DNA from: Chloroflexota bacterium
GTDB taxonomy: Bacteria; Chloroflexota; Anaerolineae; UBA1429
Assembly: GCA_012729455.1 (NCBI GenBank)
Contig: JAAYDC010000014.1
Span: 36,692-100,691 of the forward strand
Direction of reading: 5' to 3'
Length of the DNA: 64,000 nucleotides
The position numbers were made by a program, and so were the translations under genes. This document shows positions 17,496-25,327 of this stretch, piece after piece. The notes under the pieces were generated by a model. It ran no database searches. It saw only the letters and a list, made by a program, of their open reading frames with translations, and was not told the DNA's origin. Each line of letters begins with the position of its first letter. Position 1 is the stretch's first letter.

Positions 17496-17699
17496 ATGAC
17501 GATCATCGATACGCGCGGGCTTTCATGTCCGCAACCGGTGCTGTTGGTGCGCAAGGCGATCGAGGCCGGCCAGAAACCGCTGCAGGTCCTGACCGATTCG
17601 GCGACCGCGCGCGATAATGTGCGCCGTCTGGCGGAGCGCCTCGGGCTGAGTGTCACGATAACAGAGGCCAACGACGAGTTCACCATGACGCTTGAATAA
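17496..17699 (+). CDS. TusA/SirA-like sulfur (selenium) carrier protein
   Basis: This 67-residue protein is a single TusA domain. The motif GLSCPQPVLL carries the reactive cysteine in the CPxP arrangement (C10). Proteins of this kind pass persulfide, and the YedF type next to YedE is associated with selenium metabolism. Full YedF proteins also have a C-terminal DsrE-like domain, which is absent here. An AAGGAGG site and 12-bp spacing from yedE show cotranscription. Whether it handles sulfur or selenium cannot be decided from sequence. Confidence 0.88.
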   Translation: MTIIDTRGLSCPQPVLLVRKAIEAGQKPLQVLTDSATARDNVRRLAERLGLSVTITEANDEFTMTLE

Positions 17700-17802
17700 A
17701 ACTGCGAGCCCCCGGCTGGTGCTTGCTCCAAGATGGCAATAGCTGGCTACTGGCGCAAACCACAGCCAGGGGATGCCGCATGCACTTGACAGGGTTCCTT
17801 AC

Positions 17803-17841
17803 TATCCAAAGCAGCGCTCGTAATGGGCGCTGCTTTGGGTA
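17803..17841 (+). terminator. Long hairpin after the yedE-tusA pair
   Basis: A perfect 12-bp stem (17806-17817 with 17827-17838), extendable by wobble and AT pairs, with an 8-9-nt loop. There is no T run, so it may be a protective hairpin or Rho-linked end. The rest of the 17700-18094 gap holds only the promoter candidate below. Confidence 0.5.
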
Positions 17842-17898
17842 TGGACTTGGCACTTGAAGTGGCAGCGCATTCTGTAATCCCCAGGCGTTAACAAAAGC

Positions 17899-17928
17899 TT
17901 GACAATCGCCCGCATTCGTGCTTGAATA
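17899..17928 (+). promoter_or_regulatory. Candidate promoter for the family 1 ABC operon
   Basis: TTGACA at 17899-17904 is followed after 18 bp by TGAATA (17923-17928). A second -10-like TATAAC lies near 17952. The binding protein ATG is at 18095, giving a leader of about 150 nt. Confidence 0.4.
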
Positions 17929-18094
17929 AATGAATGCTTTAGCGTCGATTGTTATAACTCCATGGTATGCTTGCTTCTGCCCGTCGTTTCATTGTGTTGC
18001 AGCCAATATCTTGTCTGTACTATATACAGGCCAGCGATGAAAGGAACGTCTGGTTATATCAGCTGTCCGAATCAAGTACTATTCGAGGAGAAAA

Positions 18095-19708
18095 ATGAAG
18101 ACTAACCGTCGCGAGTTCTTGAAATTATCCGCTCTGGCTACCGCTGGTGTGTTGCTGGCCGCCTGCACACAATCAACTTCACCCACTGCTGCCCCCAAGA
18201 CGGACGGTGATGGCAGTGACGCTGCCCCGGCTGGTGCCAGCCCATGGGACGTCAATAAAAAAGACAAAATCGTACTGTCGGTAATCAACAACTATTACAC
18301 CGCCGGCTGGAAAAAGATGGCCGCCGACTATATGGCGCTGCACCCCGAAACCGAGGTGGTGGTGGACGTGGTGGCCGATAACGACACCTACCTGCAAAAG
18401 ATGACTACCTGGCTGACGGGCGATGACTTTTCGCAGTCGGCAGATATTGTGCACATCAACTTTGCGGCAAGCCCCGTCGGCGGCTACCAGGTCATGTACC
18501 AAAAAGACATGATTTATGATTTCCGCAAAATGCTCGATGAGCCCAACCCCTACAATGACAACAAAAAGGTGCGCGATTGCTTTACCCCCGAGGACCTGCC
18601 GTTGGTGACGGTGGCCGAAGGCCAGTACGCCCTGCCCTTTGACTGGGTCGGCATCGCCATCATGTATAATAAGACTCTGCTGGATAAAGAGGGCATCGCC
18701 CTGCCGAAAACCTATGAAGAGTTTGATGCCGCCTGCGCCAAGCTGCGTAAGGGCGGTATGGCTGCCCCCATCGCTGCCGCCAGCGAGGCAGCCTGGTACA
18801 TCTCGTCGTTTGCGGATGCCGCGCTGCGCAGCCGCGAATATGATTTCCTGGTACAGCCCGAGGACGGCCTGTGGGATGAAGCCACCATGGCTGCCAACCG
18901 GGATTTTGTGTTCGACGAGAACGACTGGACCTGCGACCGCTACACTGTCATCTCGGGTGAGCGCGTCTGCATGCACAAGCGTGAGACCAAACTGACGGAT
19001 CCCACCACCGTCAAGATCTGGGAGCAATTTGCCAACATCGGCAAGTATTTCCAGGAGAACTTTACGGCGGCTTCGTCGATGGAAATCCAGTCGAGCTTTG
19101 AGCTGAGCAAGGCGGCCTTCTTTATGTCGGGCTCGTGGAACGTGGGCGTGCTCAACAGCGACATCAAAGAGATGGGCGACGACGGTTTTGAGTGGGGCAC
19201 CATGTCCTTCCCGCCCTATGCCAATGCTCCCGAAGGCTTCCAGGCTGGCATGCGTACGCTCTATGTGGTCGGCAATACCATGGGAATTATCAAGTCCCAG
19301 GGCGATGGCGATCACCTCGAGCGCGTCAAGGATTTCTACAAGTTCTGCTACAACCCCAAGAACGCTCAGGACATCTTTGAGACGACCCTCAACGCCGGCA
19401 ACTATGTGCAGGGGCCTCCCTCGATCCTCGGCGTCAAGCTTTCCGACGAGCTTAACCAAAAGCTGGAAGGCTTTGTACAAAAAGGCGCCATCAAGGACGC
19501 GTTCGGCGGCATCGCCGGACAAGATGCCTACCTGGCGGCCGACAAGGGCGTGTACGTTCAGAACTTGAACGACCTGCTCGCGGGCAAGATCGATGCAAAG
19601 GCGTTCTGCGAGAACTGCTCGCCGATCTTTATGGCTCAAAACGACGACATCATCGAAAAGAACGGCTACGACTTGGATCCTGCCACGGCTGACAAAGCCA
19701 AGGAATAA
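18095..19708 (+). CDS. Sugar ABC transporter solute-binding lipoprotein, family 1
   Basis: This 537-residue extracellular protein binds a sugar and delivers it to the permeases at 19785 and 20670. The N-terminus has a twin-arginine pattern (RREFLK, R5-R6) followed by a lipobox LLAAC (C24), so export may use the Tat route before lipidation. The SBP_bac_1 fold is shown by VLSVINNYYTAGWKKMAADY, an internal LPFDWVGIAIMYNKTLLDKE, and a late FFMSGSWNVGVL segment. A hairpin at 19722 follows it. The GAGGAG site fixes the start. The sugar bound is not identifiable. Confidence 0.92.
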   Translation: MKTNRREFLKLSALATAGVLLAACTQSTSPTAAPKTDGDGSDAAPAGASPWDVNKKDKIVLSVINNYYTAGWKKMAADYMALHPETEVVVDVVADNDTYLQKMTTWLTGDDFSQSADIVHINFAASPVGGYQVMYQKDMIYDFRKMLDEPNPYNDNKKVRDCFTPEDLPLVTVAEGQYALPFDWVGIAIMYNKTLLDKEGIALPKTYEEFDAACAKLRKGGMAAPIAAASEAAWYISSFADAALRSREYDFLVQPEDGLWDEATMAANRDFVFDENDWTCDRYTVISGERVCMHKRETKLTDPTTVKIWEQFANIGKYFQENFTAASSMEIQSSFELSKAAFFMSGSWNVGVLNSDIKEMGDDGFEWGTMSFPPYANAPEGFQAGMRTLYVVGNTMGIIKSQGDGDHLERVKDFYKFCYNPKNAQDIFETTLNAGNYVQGPPSILGVKLSDELNQKLEGFVQKGAIKDAFGGIAGQDAYLAADKGVYVQNLNDLLAGKIDAKAFCENCSPIFMAQNDDIIEKNGYDLDPATADKAKE

Positions 19709-19721
19709 TCCAGGCACACAG

Positions 19722-19755
19722 CAGGGGAGGGGGCTGGATGTCGTACCCTCCCCTG
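19722..19755 (+). terminator. Intercistronic hairpin after the binding protein gene
   Basis: A perfect 10-bp GC-rich stem (19722-19731 with 19746-19755) with a 14-nt loop is followed by TTCTCT. It probably tunes the amount of permease mRNA relative to binding protein mRNA. Confidence 0.6.
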
Positions 19756-19784
19756 TTCTCTCCAGCCCGAAGGAGTGCAGTACG

Positions 19785-20669
19785 ATGGAGAATCCCAAGC
19801 GTTATAATATTATCCCCTATTTGTTTATTGCCCCGACCTTTGTTCTGATCTTTTTATTCAGCTATTATGCCGTCTATAACGCGATAGAGCTCTCTTTCAC
19901 TGATGCTTCGATCGGCTTTTCCAAGAATTTTATCGGGTTGGCCAACTATAAAGAACTCCTTAACAACACCGTATTCTGGACTTCCTTCAAGAACCAGGCC
20001 CTGATCACCGTTACGACCGTTTTCAACAGCATCTTTTTCCCGCTCCTGGCGGCCGAACTGCTCTTTTTCGTGCGCCGGCGTGAGGTAGCCAACGTTTTCA
20101 AGACCCTCTTTGTACTGCCGATGCTGGTGCCCAGCATTGTCACGATCCTCACCTGGCGTTATCTCTACAACAACGACTTTGGCTTTAACACCCTGCTGAT
20201 CTCGATGGGCTGGGGCAACCTGGCGCGTAACTGGCTCAACGACGCGAGTGTGGCGATCTGGGCGATCATCATGGTAGGGTTCCCCTTTGTTTCGGGGCTC
20301 TACTTTCTCATCTTTCATGCCGGCATCAACTCGATCGGCACCGACATTTTCGAGGCCGCGCTGATCGACGGGGTCAACAACCTGCAGATGGTGACCAAAA
20401 TCCACCTGCCCAACGTGGTGCCCTACATCAAGGTGGTCTTTACGCTGGCGCTGATCGGCAGCCTGTCGGGCTTTGGTCTGGTAGCAGCCACCACCGGCGG
20501 CGGACCCGGCAACAACACCATGATCCCCTCCATGTTGATGTACAAGGTGGCGTTTGGGCAGGGCAGTTTTGGTTATGCCTCGGCTATCGGCGTGGTACTG
20601 CTCTTGATCATTCTGACGCTCACCCTGCTGACGCGCTCGGTGATCTTTGGGCGCGAGGAGGCGAACTAG
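19785..20669 (+). CDS. Sugar ABC permease, MalF/UgpA type
   Basis: This 294-residue membrane protein has six predicted helices and the EAA loop (EAALIDGVNNLQMVTKIHLP) near residues 190-210 that docks the ATPase. Its opening, PYLFIAPTFVLIFLFSYY, is typical of the UgpA/MalF class. The ATG at 19785 has AAGGAG 9 nt upstream; upstream in-frame codons overlap the binding protein gene and are not used. The stop touches the next start, so the two permeases are coupled. The shared ATPase (MsmX-like) is not in the window. Confidence 0.93.
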   Translation: MENPKRYNIIPYLFIAPTFVLIFLFSYYAVYNAIELSFTDASIGFSKNFIGLANYKELLNNTVFWTSFKNQALITVTTVFNSIFFPLLAAELLFFVRRREVANVFKTLFVLPMLVPSIVTILTWRYLYNNDFGFNTLLISMGWGNLARNWLNDASVAIWAIIMVGFPFVSGLYFLIFHAGINSIGTDIFEAALIDGVNNLQMVTKIHLPNVVPYIKVVFTLALIGSLSGFGLVAATTGGGPGNNTMIPSMLMYKVAFGQGSFGYASAIGVVLLLIILTLTLLTRSVIFGREEAN

Positions 20670-21530
20670 ATGGCAGTCAGAACTGGTACCACCAGCACCA
20701 GCACCTTGGGCGAACGCATCGGGTCCATCTTTTCGCAGATCATGCTCATCATCCTGATGTTGCTGACCTTTTTCCCCTTTGTGATGCTGATCAATATGTC
20801 GCTAAAGGCCAACATCCGCATCAAACAGGCCTTTTTCGCGCTGCCCAACCCGATTAAATGGGCCAACTATACCAACGCGCTCGAGTTTATCAAGCAGCCA
20901 GTGCTCAACAGCCTGTTTGTGTGCGGCGTTTCGCTGGTGCTGATCCTCATCATGGTCTCGATGAGCGGCTATGCCTTTGGGCGGATGCAGTTCAAGGGCA
21001 AGGAATTTCTCTTTACCCTGCTTTTGGCCGTTCTGATGATCCCTTACACCCTGCTGATCATCCCCAACTATCGCATCATTGCGCGCATGGGGCTCTTGAA
21101 CAACTACCTGGCGCTGATCCTGCCCTATATCGGCGGCCAGCAGATCTTTGGCATCGTGCTGGCACGCGCCTATTACGCCTCTTTGCCCAAGGACTTTTTT
21201 GAAGCCGCCAAACTGGATGGCGCCGACGAGCTGCAGGCCTATTTGCGCATCGCCCTGCCGCTGTCCTTCCCCACCCTGATTACGGTGGGCATCACGGTGG
21301 TGGTGGCGATGTACAACGACTACATCTGGCCGACCCTGGTGATGACCACCAACGACAAGATGAAGACCTTTTGCCAGATCGTGTTCAACAACGCGGCCGG
21401 CAACGGCGCCCCCGATCTGGGACTGCTGGCAGCCTCCTTTGTGTTGGGCACCCTGCCGTTGTTGATCATCACCGTGCCGCTGCTGCGCTACTATACCCAG
21501 GGGTTGTTGGGCGGCGCTATCAAGGGTTAA
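20670..21530 (+). CDS. Sugar ABC permease, MalG/UgpE type
   Basis: This 286-residue partner permease begins immediately after the upstream stop codon. It has the family's cytoplasmic N-terminus, six helices and the EAA loop EAAKLDGADELQAYLRIALP near residues 176-195, followed by the conserved P and F residues. GAGGAGG lies within the end of the upstream gene. Together with 18095 and 19785 it forms a complete importer apart from the ATPase. Confidence 0.93.
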   Translation: MAVRTGTTSTSTLGERIGSIFSQIMLIILMLLTFFPFVMLINMSLKANIRIKQAFFALPNPIKWANYTNALEFIKQPVLNSLFVCGVSLVLILIMVSMSGYAFGRMQFKGKEFLFTLLLAVLMIPYTLLIIPNYRIIARMGLLNNYLALILPYIGGQQIFGIVLARAYYASLPKDFFEAAKLDGADELQAYLRIALPLSFPTLITVGITVVVAMYNDYIWPTLVMTTNDKMKTFCQIVFNNAAGNGAPDLGLLAASFVLGTLPLLIITVPLLRYYTQGLLGGAIKG

Positions 21531-21545
21531 GGCGAGCAATCTGCC

Positions 21546-21710
21546 ATGCGGCAGATTGTACCGGGTACACCCGAGATGCTGGAGCGCTTTCGCCAGTCGA
21601 CGATCTCCAACGCCTGCGACGGGGTCAGGCTGGATGAAGCGCATATCACCTGCTTTGCGCTGGAGGATGACGCGCCGGTTGGCGTGATAGGCACCCATCT
21701 GCGCGGCTAG
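21546..21710 (+). CDS. Short unassigned reading frame after the sugar importer
   Basis: A 54-codon frame starts at ATG 21546, 15 bp after the permease stop, and ends at TAG 21708. Segments such as TPEMLERFRQSTISNACDG and EDDAPVGVIGTHLRG look like real protein, perhaps a fragment of a larger enzyme or acetyltransferase. The ribosome site is poor. It may be a remnant of a gene once part of this operon. I do not assign a function. Confidence 0.35.
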   Translation: MRQIVPGTPEMLERFRQSTISNACDGVRLDEAHITCFALEDDAPVGVIGTHLRG

Positions 21711-21736
21711 ACGCACCCGAAAGAGGCGAAAGCGGT

Positions 21737-21781
21737 TTACACACCGGATATTATCTGGTATATAGCGGGTATATTATCTGC
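21737..21781 (+). promoter_or_regulatory. Promoter with flanking direct repeats
   Basis: TTTACA (21737-21742) and TATATA (21760-21765) are 17 bp apart. Two copies of ATATTATCTG (21749-21758 and 21772-21781) sit 23 bp apart on either side of the -10 box, about two helical turns, which suggests a regulator binding site for the gene at 21847. Confidence 0.5.
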
Positions 21782-21846
21782 ACCCTGCTTTGGACCCTGT
21801 AACGGCACACCTGTATCTCGCCGCTGGCAAGCCAGAGGAGATAACC

Positions 21847-22599
21847 ATGCAGGAACCCCGCGAACCCCGCACCATCAGGCTTAAAATCCACTACTGGATT
21901 CTGGGCATTGCTGTCCTCGTTTTGGGCGTCTATCTGCTGCGGCCAGCGCCGGCAAGCACAGCTACCATTGCTGAGTACCCCTATCCTGATCCACAGCTGT
22001 TTCTGCCGTTAGCATTCAAACAGCCGACACCCTGCAACACGTCGTGGCAGGCACTACAGAATCCCAGCTTTGAGACAGGCATGGTTGACTGGGAAACAGT
22101 GGCGGGTATCCCAGAAAGGGTTTGTGACTTGGCTGCAGAGGGTTCGTGCTCGGTGCTAATGGGCGGCTACAACAATGCCAACGATCGCATCCGCCAGCAG
22201 GTGACAGTGCCGGAATGGGCGGAATCGGCGGCGCTATATGTCGTGTGGGCTATGGCCACTACAGAATCTAGTTTCGGCCCAGTTGATTCGTTTTATCCGC
22301 AAGTGAAACTGGTTGCTAACGGGGCGACTTTAGGCGGTGGGCCTATCAATAACCTGGACCCGACTGATGGCTGGTATGAATCCAAATTCGTGATACCCAA
22401 CATCGCCGCTTACCGCGGACAGGCCGTTTATGTGGACATGTATGTCTGGACCGATGGATTTCTCCCGACCATATGGGCAGTGGATTATGTGCGCCTGAAC
22501 TTTGCCTGCGGGGCGGTACCAGCTTCAGGCAATGAAGCGCCGGTCAAGGTCGGGGAACTCGACCCGGCGCTCTTGGAGCAGATAGCTGCGTGCGAGTAG
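21847..22599 (+). CDS. Membrane-anchored secreted protein with a jelly-roll-like domain
   Basis: This 250-residue protein has one N-terminal transmembrane anchor (about residues 15-32) and an extracellular domain. The segment NPSFETGMVDWETVAG, followed by an aromatic and Gly-rich beta pattern, resembles carbohydrate-binding-module-like jelly-roll domains found in surface proteins of Anaerolineae. Four cysteines (in PCNTS, ERVCDLAAEGSC and NFACG) could form disulfides. The start at 21847 has AGAGGAG just upstream. It likely sits on the cell surface; binding of glycan is an inference. Confidence 0.6.
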   Translation: MQEPREPRTIRLKIHYWILGIAVLVLGVYLLRPAPASTATIAEYPYPDPQLFLPLAFKQPTPCNTSWQALQNPSFETGMVDWETVAGIPERVCDLAAEGSCSVLMGGYNNANDRIRQQVTVPEWAESAALYVVWAMATTESSFGPVDSFYPQVKLVANGATLGGGPINNLDPTDGWYESKFVIPNIAAYRGQAVYVDMYVWTDGFLPTIWAVDYVRLNFACGAVPASGNEAPVKVGELDPALLEQIAACE

Positions 22600-22799
22600 A
22601 AGAGCGGGTTGAGCGCAAAGCACATGGAAAACAACAATAGAGTGCCGATCCTCAAGTCGCTACGCAAATTCAGTGTTCTAATATAACCTGATTAACGTGG
22701 TATTGGTACTGATTCTTTGCTTTGCGTTCCTGAATGAAGAGAATGCACACAGTTATTGAAGCGAAGAACCAAGCAGTGGAACACTGTTGGTTTTTATAC

Positions 22800-23888
22800 T
22801 CAGGCTTTCCCCCAGTCATCCGAGGTAGCAAGCATCTTCTTACAAATCGATTCGTGGGTATTTTCAGAATGCACTATCTCGTCGCATCGCATCGAAAATG
22901 TTTCAAGCACACGCAGTTCAGTGGGTATCATAGCCTCGAATCGAGGATTAATAAATAACACTGGGTTATCAAAACAATAGTCTATCTGATAATAAAAGAG
23001 CACGCCAGCGATTTTACAGTCCCCACACGCGAAAAGACCACGAGCTTTCAAATATACGCAACGTTTCGAGCCATCTCGTTCTTCTATCAATTCGCCATAG
23101 AGTTCTCGCGCTACTTCTCTTTTATCTACTATTCCACCAAGATATACAGCCAGGATAACTGGATACTTTTGTCCACTTACTTGATCATGCTTAGCCTTGA
23201 ATGCCTTAGCTATAAGGCCTTCAGGCATGGGCTTTAAGCCTGCGTCACCCCATAAGCCTCCAGGCGATTCTGCGACTCTTATTAGCAGAAGCTCCAACTC
23301 ACCATTATCCCCGAATGATTCACAAAATGGTACTTCCATATACTCATTAGCATGATGGAGAGTATCCGCTAGCTTTATCATGGCTTTTTTCAGGTTAGCT
23401 TTGCTATCATTCGAACCTATAGCTGGTTCTTTTCCTAAAAGTGCTACCCACCCTTTTGGTATACTATCATTAATTATTTTTTGAACTTCTTGAAGTTCCC
23501 TTTGAAGTGTATATGTATCTTTATCACCCTTTGGTGCAACTGCCTCAAAAAGGACAGTTGAGCTAGAGAATTCTGCTTTCACATCAATACGTTTCCCTTT
23601 GGCGTTCGCTAGAGCCTCACATTGGACTTTAGCTCCAAGTATCTGACAAGTTCTTATAGTCAGCAGCTCGAAAAAAAAGGAGTTCCAGTCACTTTCACTC
23701 ATCGCCTTGTAGAGTTTTTCTTGATATTGATCAGGTACCTTATTGATATTAGCGTTCAGGAACTGCCGTAACCGGACGCCCTCAGCCGTAGACGAGTAAA
23801 GCGCTACATCTTTTAGTGAATAGCCAGATCCTCGACAATGCCGTTCAGAGGTTTGGGGTTCTTTGAACCAGATATTATCCGTTCCCAT
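22800..23888 (-). CDS. AT-rich orphan gene of unknown function
   Basis: This 362-residue protein is much AT-richer than its neighbours and uses codons unlike them, pointing to recent acquisition. I do not recognise the family. The N-terminal half has an acidic/basic pattern (E74, D102 in KRIDVKAEF, E115 and K120 in VLFEAVAPK) that loosely recalls a PD-(D/E)XK nuclease core, but the ExK spacing is wrong, so this is weak. No signal peptide or membrane helix is seen. The ATG at 23888 follows a GAGG site; a GTG three codons upstream is possible. It stands alone downstream of two binding protein genes, as a single-gene cargo or defence gene might. Confidence 0.6.
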   Translation of the reverse strand: MGTDNIWFKEPQTSERHCRGSGYSLKDVALYSSTAEGVRLRQFLNANINKVPDQYQEKLYKAMSESDWNSFFFELLTIRTCQILGAKVQCEALANAKGKRIDVKAEFSSSTVLFEAVAPKGDKDTYTLQRELQEVQKIINDSIPKGWVALLGKEPAIGSNDSKANLKKAMIKLADTLHHANEYMEVPFCESFGDNGELELLLIRVAESPGGLWGDAGLKPMPEGLIAKAFKAKHDQVSGQKYPVILAVYLGGIVDKREVARELYGELIEERDGSKRCVYLKARGLFACGDCKIAGVLFYYQIDYCFDNPVLFINPRFEAMIPTELRVLETFSMRCDEIVHSENTHESICKKMLATSDDWGKA

Positions 23889-23982
23889 CAGTAACACCTC
23901 GGATTTAAGTAATCCTACTTCATATTACTGTTATAATGCAAATATACTAACCTGTATTTTATTTTTAGCTCTAGTACTTTTC

Positions 23983-25311
23983 CTATTTCTCCTCCACCTG
24001 CTGAGCCTTCTGGATCACCGCCACGGCTTCTGACTGGGCCTTTTGCAGCACGGCGGTCGGGTCGTCGCCAGTTTCCATACTGCGCAGGGCATCATAGAGC
24101 ACTTTGAGCACGCCCTGCGGGCCGTAACGTCCATACACGTTCGGCATCATCACCAGGTTCTCAGCCGCCAGGTTTCCGGCATCCGCCATGCGCTCGCCGA
24201 TCTGTGCGCGATACCAGGCATCCTGCACCAGGCTGCGGCGCGCCGGGAAGCGGCTGCCGACCGCCTTGGGCTGGTCGGCCAGCCAGCGGATCAGGTCGTG
24301 CGCCTCGCGCTTGTGGAGCGAAGTGGCCGGAATATAGTAGCCATCCACATTGCCCAGCGAGACCTCTTTGGCATCTCTGGGCAAGGGCAGCACCTGCCAG
24401 TTAAAATCCCATTTTTGCATAACACCGCTCGAATCCATGGTCACACCGCGTTTGGAAAACAGGTCGAACCACATCGCGCAAAAGCCCTGCATGGCCGCCA
24501 CCGGGATGCCCGCATAGCCAAAATAGATGCCCAGCTTGCCGGCGGTAGGTGAAAACTGGTGCTCGCCAACGAGCGAACTGTAGAACCTGAGCGCCTCCAT
24601 GGTCGGCTCGCTATCCAGGAAGGCCTGGGTCGGACGCGAAAAGTCGTCGACGATCGCAGCATCGTGCAGATAGGTGAATATTACCGGGTCGGGCGAGAGG
24701 TAGTAGGTGCCAAAGCCGTACACCACCGGCGGATCACCCCCCGGCTGGCCATCCGGCTGGTTGACGGCGGCGGCCTTTTCCACCAGGTCGTCGATCGTCC
24801 AGCCCGCCGCGGGCGGTTCGATGCCGGCACGCTCAAATATATCGCGGTTGACATAGGTCACGTACATATCCAGGCTGGCCGGCACACCGTATTGCTGTCC
24901 ATCGACCACCAAGCCCTCCCAGACACCGGTGTAATAGTCGTTCAGGAACTTGCCCCAGTCGCCGCTCTCGATGTAGCCGCCCAGCGGTTCAAAGTTGCCC
25001 TTGCGGATATCTCCCAGCAAGATCTCGGGCGATTCGCGCACCACGTCGAGCGCTCCCTTGCCGATCTCGTCGATCATTGACGGGTAGTTGCTCTCCGTCA
25101 GTTCAAAGGTCTCGATCGTCAGCCCGGGATGGGCGCGCGCGTACTCTTCCAGGAGCGGTTTTAGGTCCACGATATTGGGGTAATAAGCGACTCGCAGCGT
25201 GATAGGTCCGCTGGGGGCGCGCCCGGGCGCACTGCAGCCCAGGATAGCAGCCGCCAGCAGCAGGCACGCCACCAGCCGGGTGATGCGGCGGAGACTCACC
25301 TTGCTTTGCAT
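23983..25311 (-). CDS. Family 1 solute-binding lipoprotein (second of a tandem pair)
   Basis: This 442-residue lipoprotein has a signal peptide ending ILGC (C26) and the SBP_bac_1 fold: TLRVAYYPNIVDLKPLLEEY at the start, then LNDYYTGVWEGLVVDGQQYG and a YIPATSLHKREAHDLIRWLA block. It follows another binding protein gene by 16 bp in the same direction. No permease gene follows; instead the AT-rich gene at 22800 is next. It is either served by permeases encoded elsewhere or left over from a disrupted importer operon. Ligand unknown. Confidence 0.88.
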   Translation of the reverse strand: MQSKVSLRRITRLVACLLLAAAILGCSAPGRAPSGPITLRVAYYPNIVDLKPLLEEYARAHPGLTIETFELTESNYPSMIDEIGKGALDVVRESPEILLGDIRKGNFEPLGGYIESGDWGKFLNDYYTGVWEGLVVDGQQYGVPASLDMYVTYVNRDIFERAGIEPPAAGWTIDDLVEKAAAVNQPDGQPGGDPPVVYGFGTYYLSPDPVIFTYLHDAAIVDDFSRPTQAFLDSEPTMEALRFYSSLVGEHQFSPTAGKLGIYFGYAGIPVAAMQGFCAMWFDLFSKRGVTMDSSGVMQKWDFNWQVLPLPRDAKEVSLGNVDGYYIPATSLHKREAHDLIRWLADQPKAVGSRFPARRSLVQDAWYRAQIGERMADAGNLAAENLVMMPNVYGRYGPQGVLKVLYDALRSMETGDDPTAVLQKAQSEAVAVIQKAQQVEEK

Positions 25312-25327
25312 CGTTGCACCTCCAGGT

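Noticed and set aside
18179..19798. 539-codon minus-strand frame opposite the sugar-binding protein gene
   Set aside because: It is a shadow of the real plus-strand gene; composition is unlike protein and it spans the gene's own signal region.
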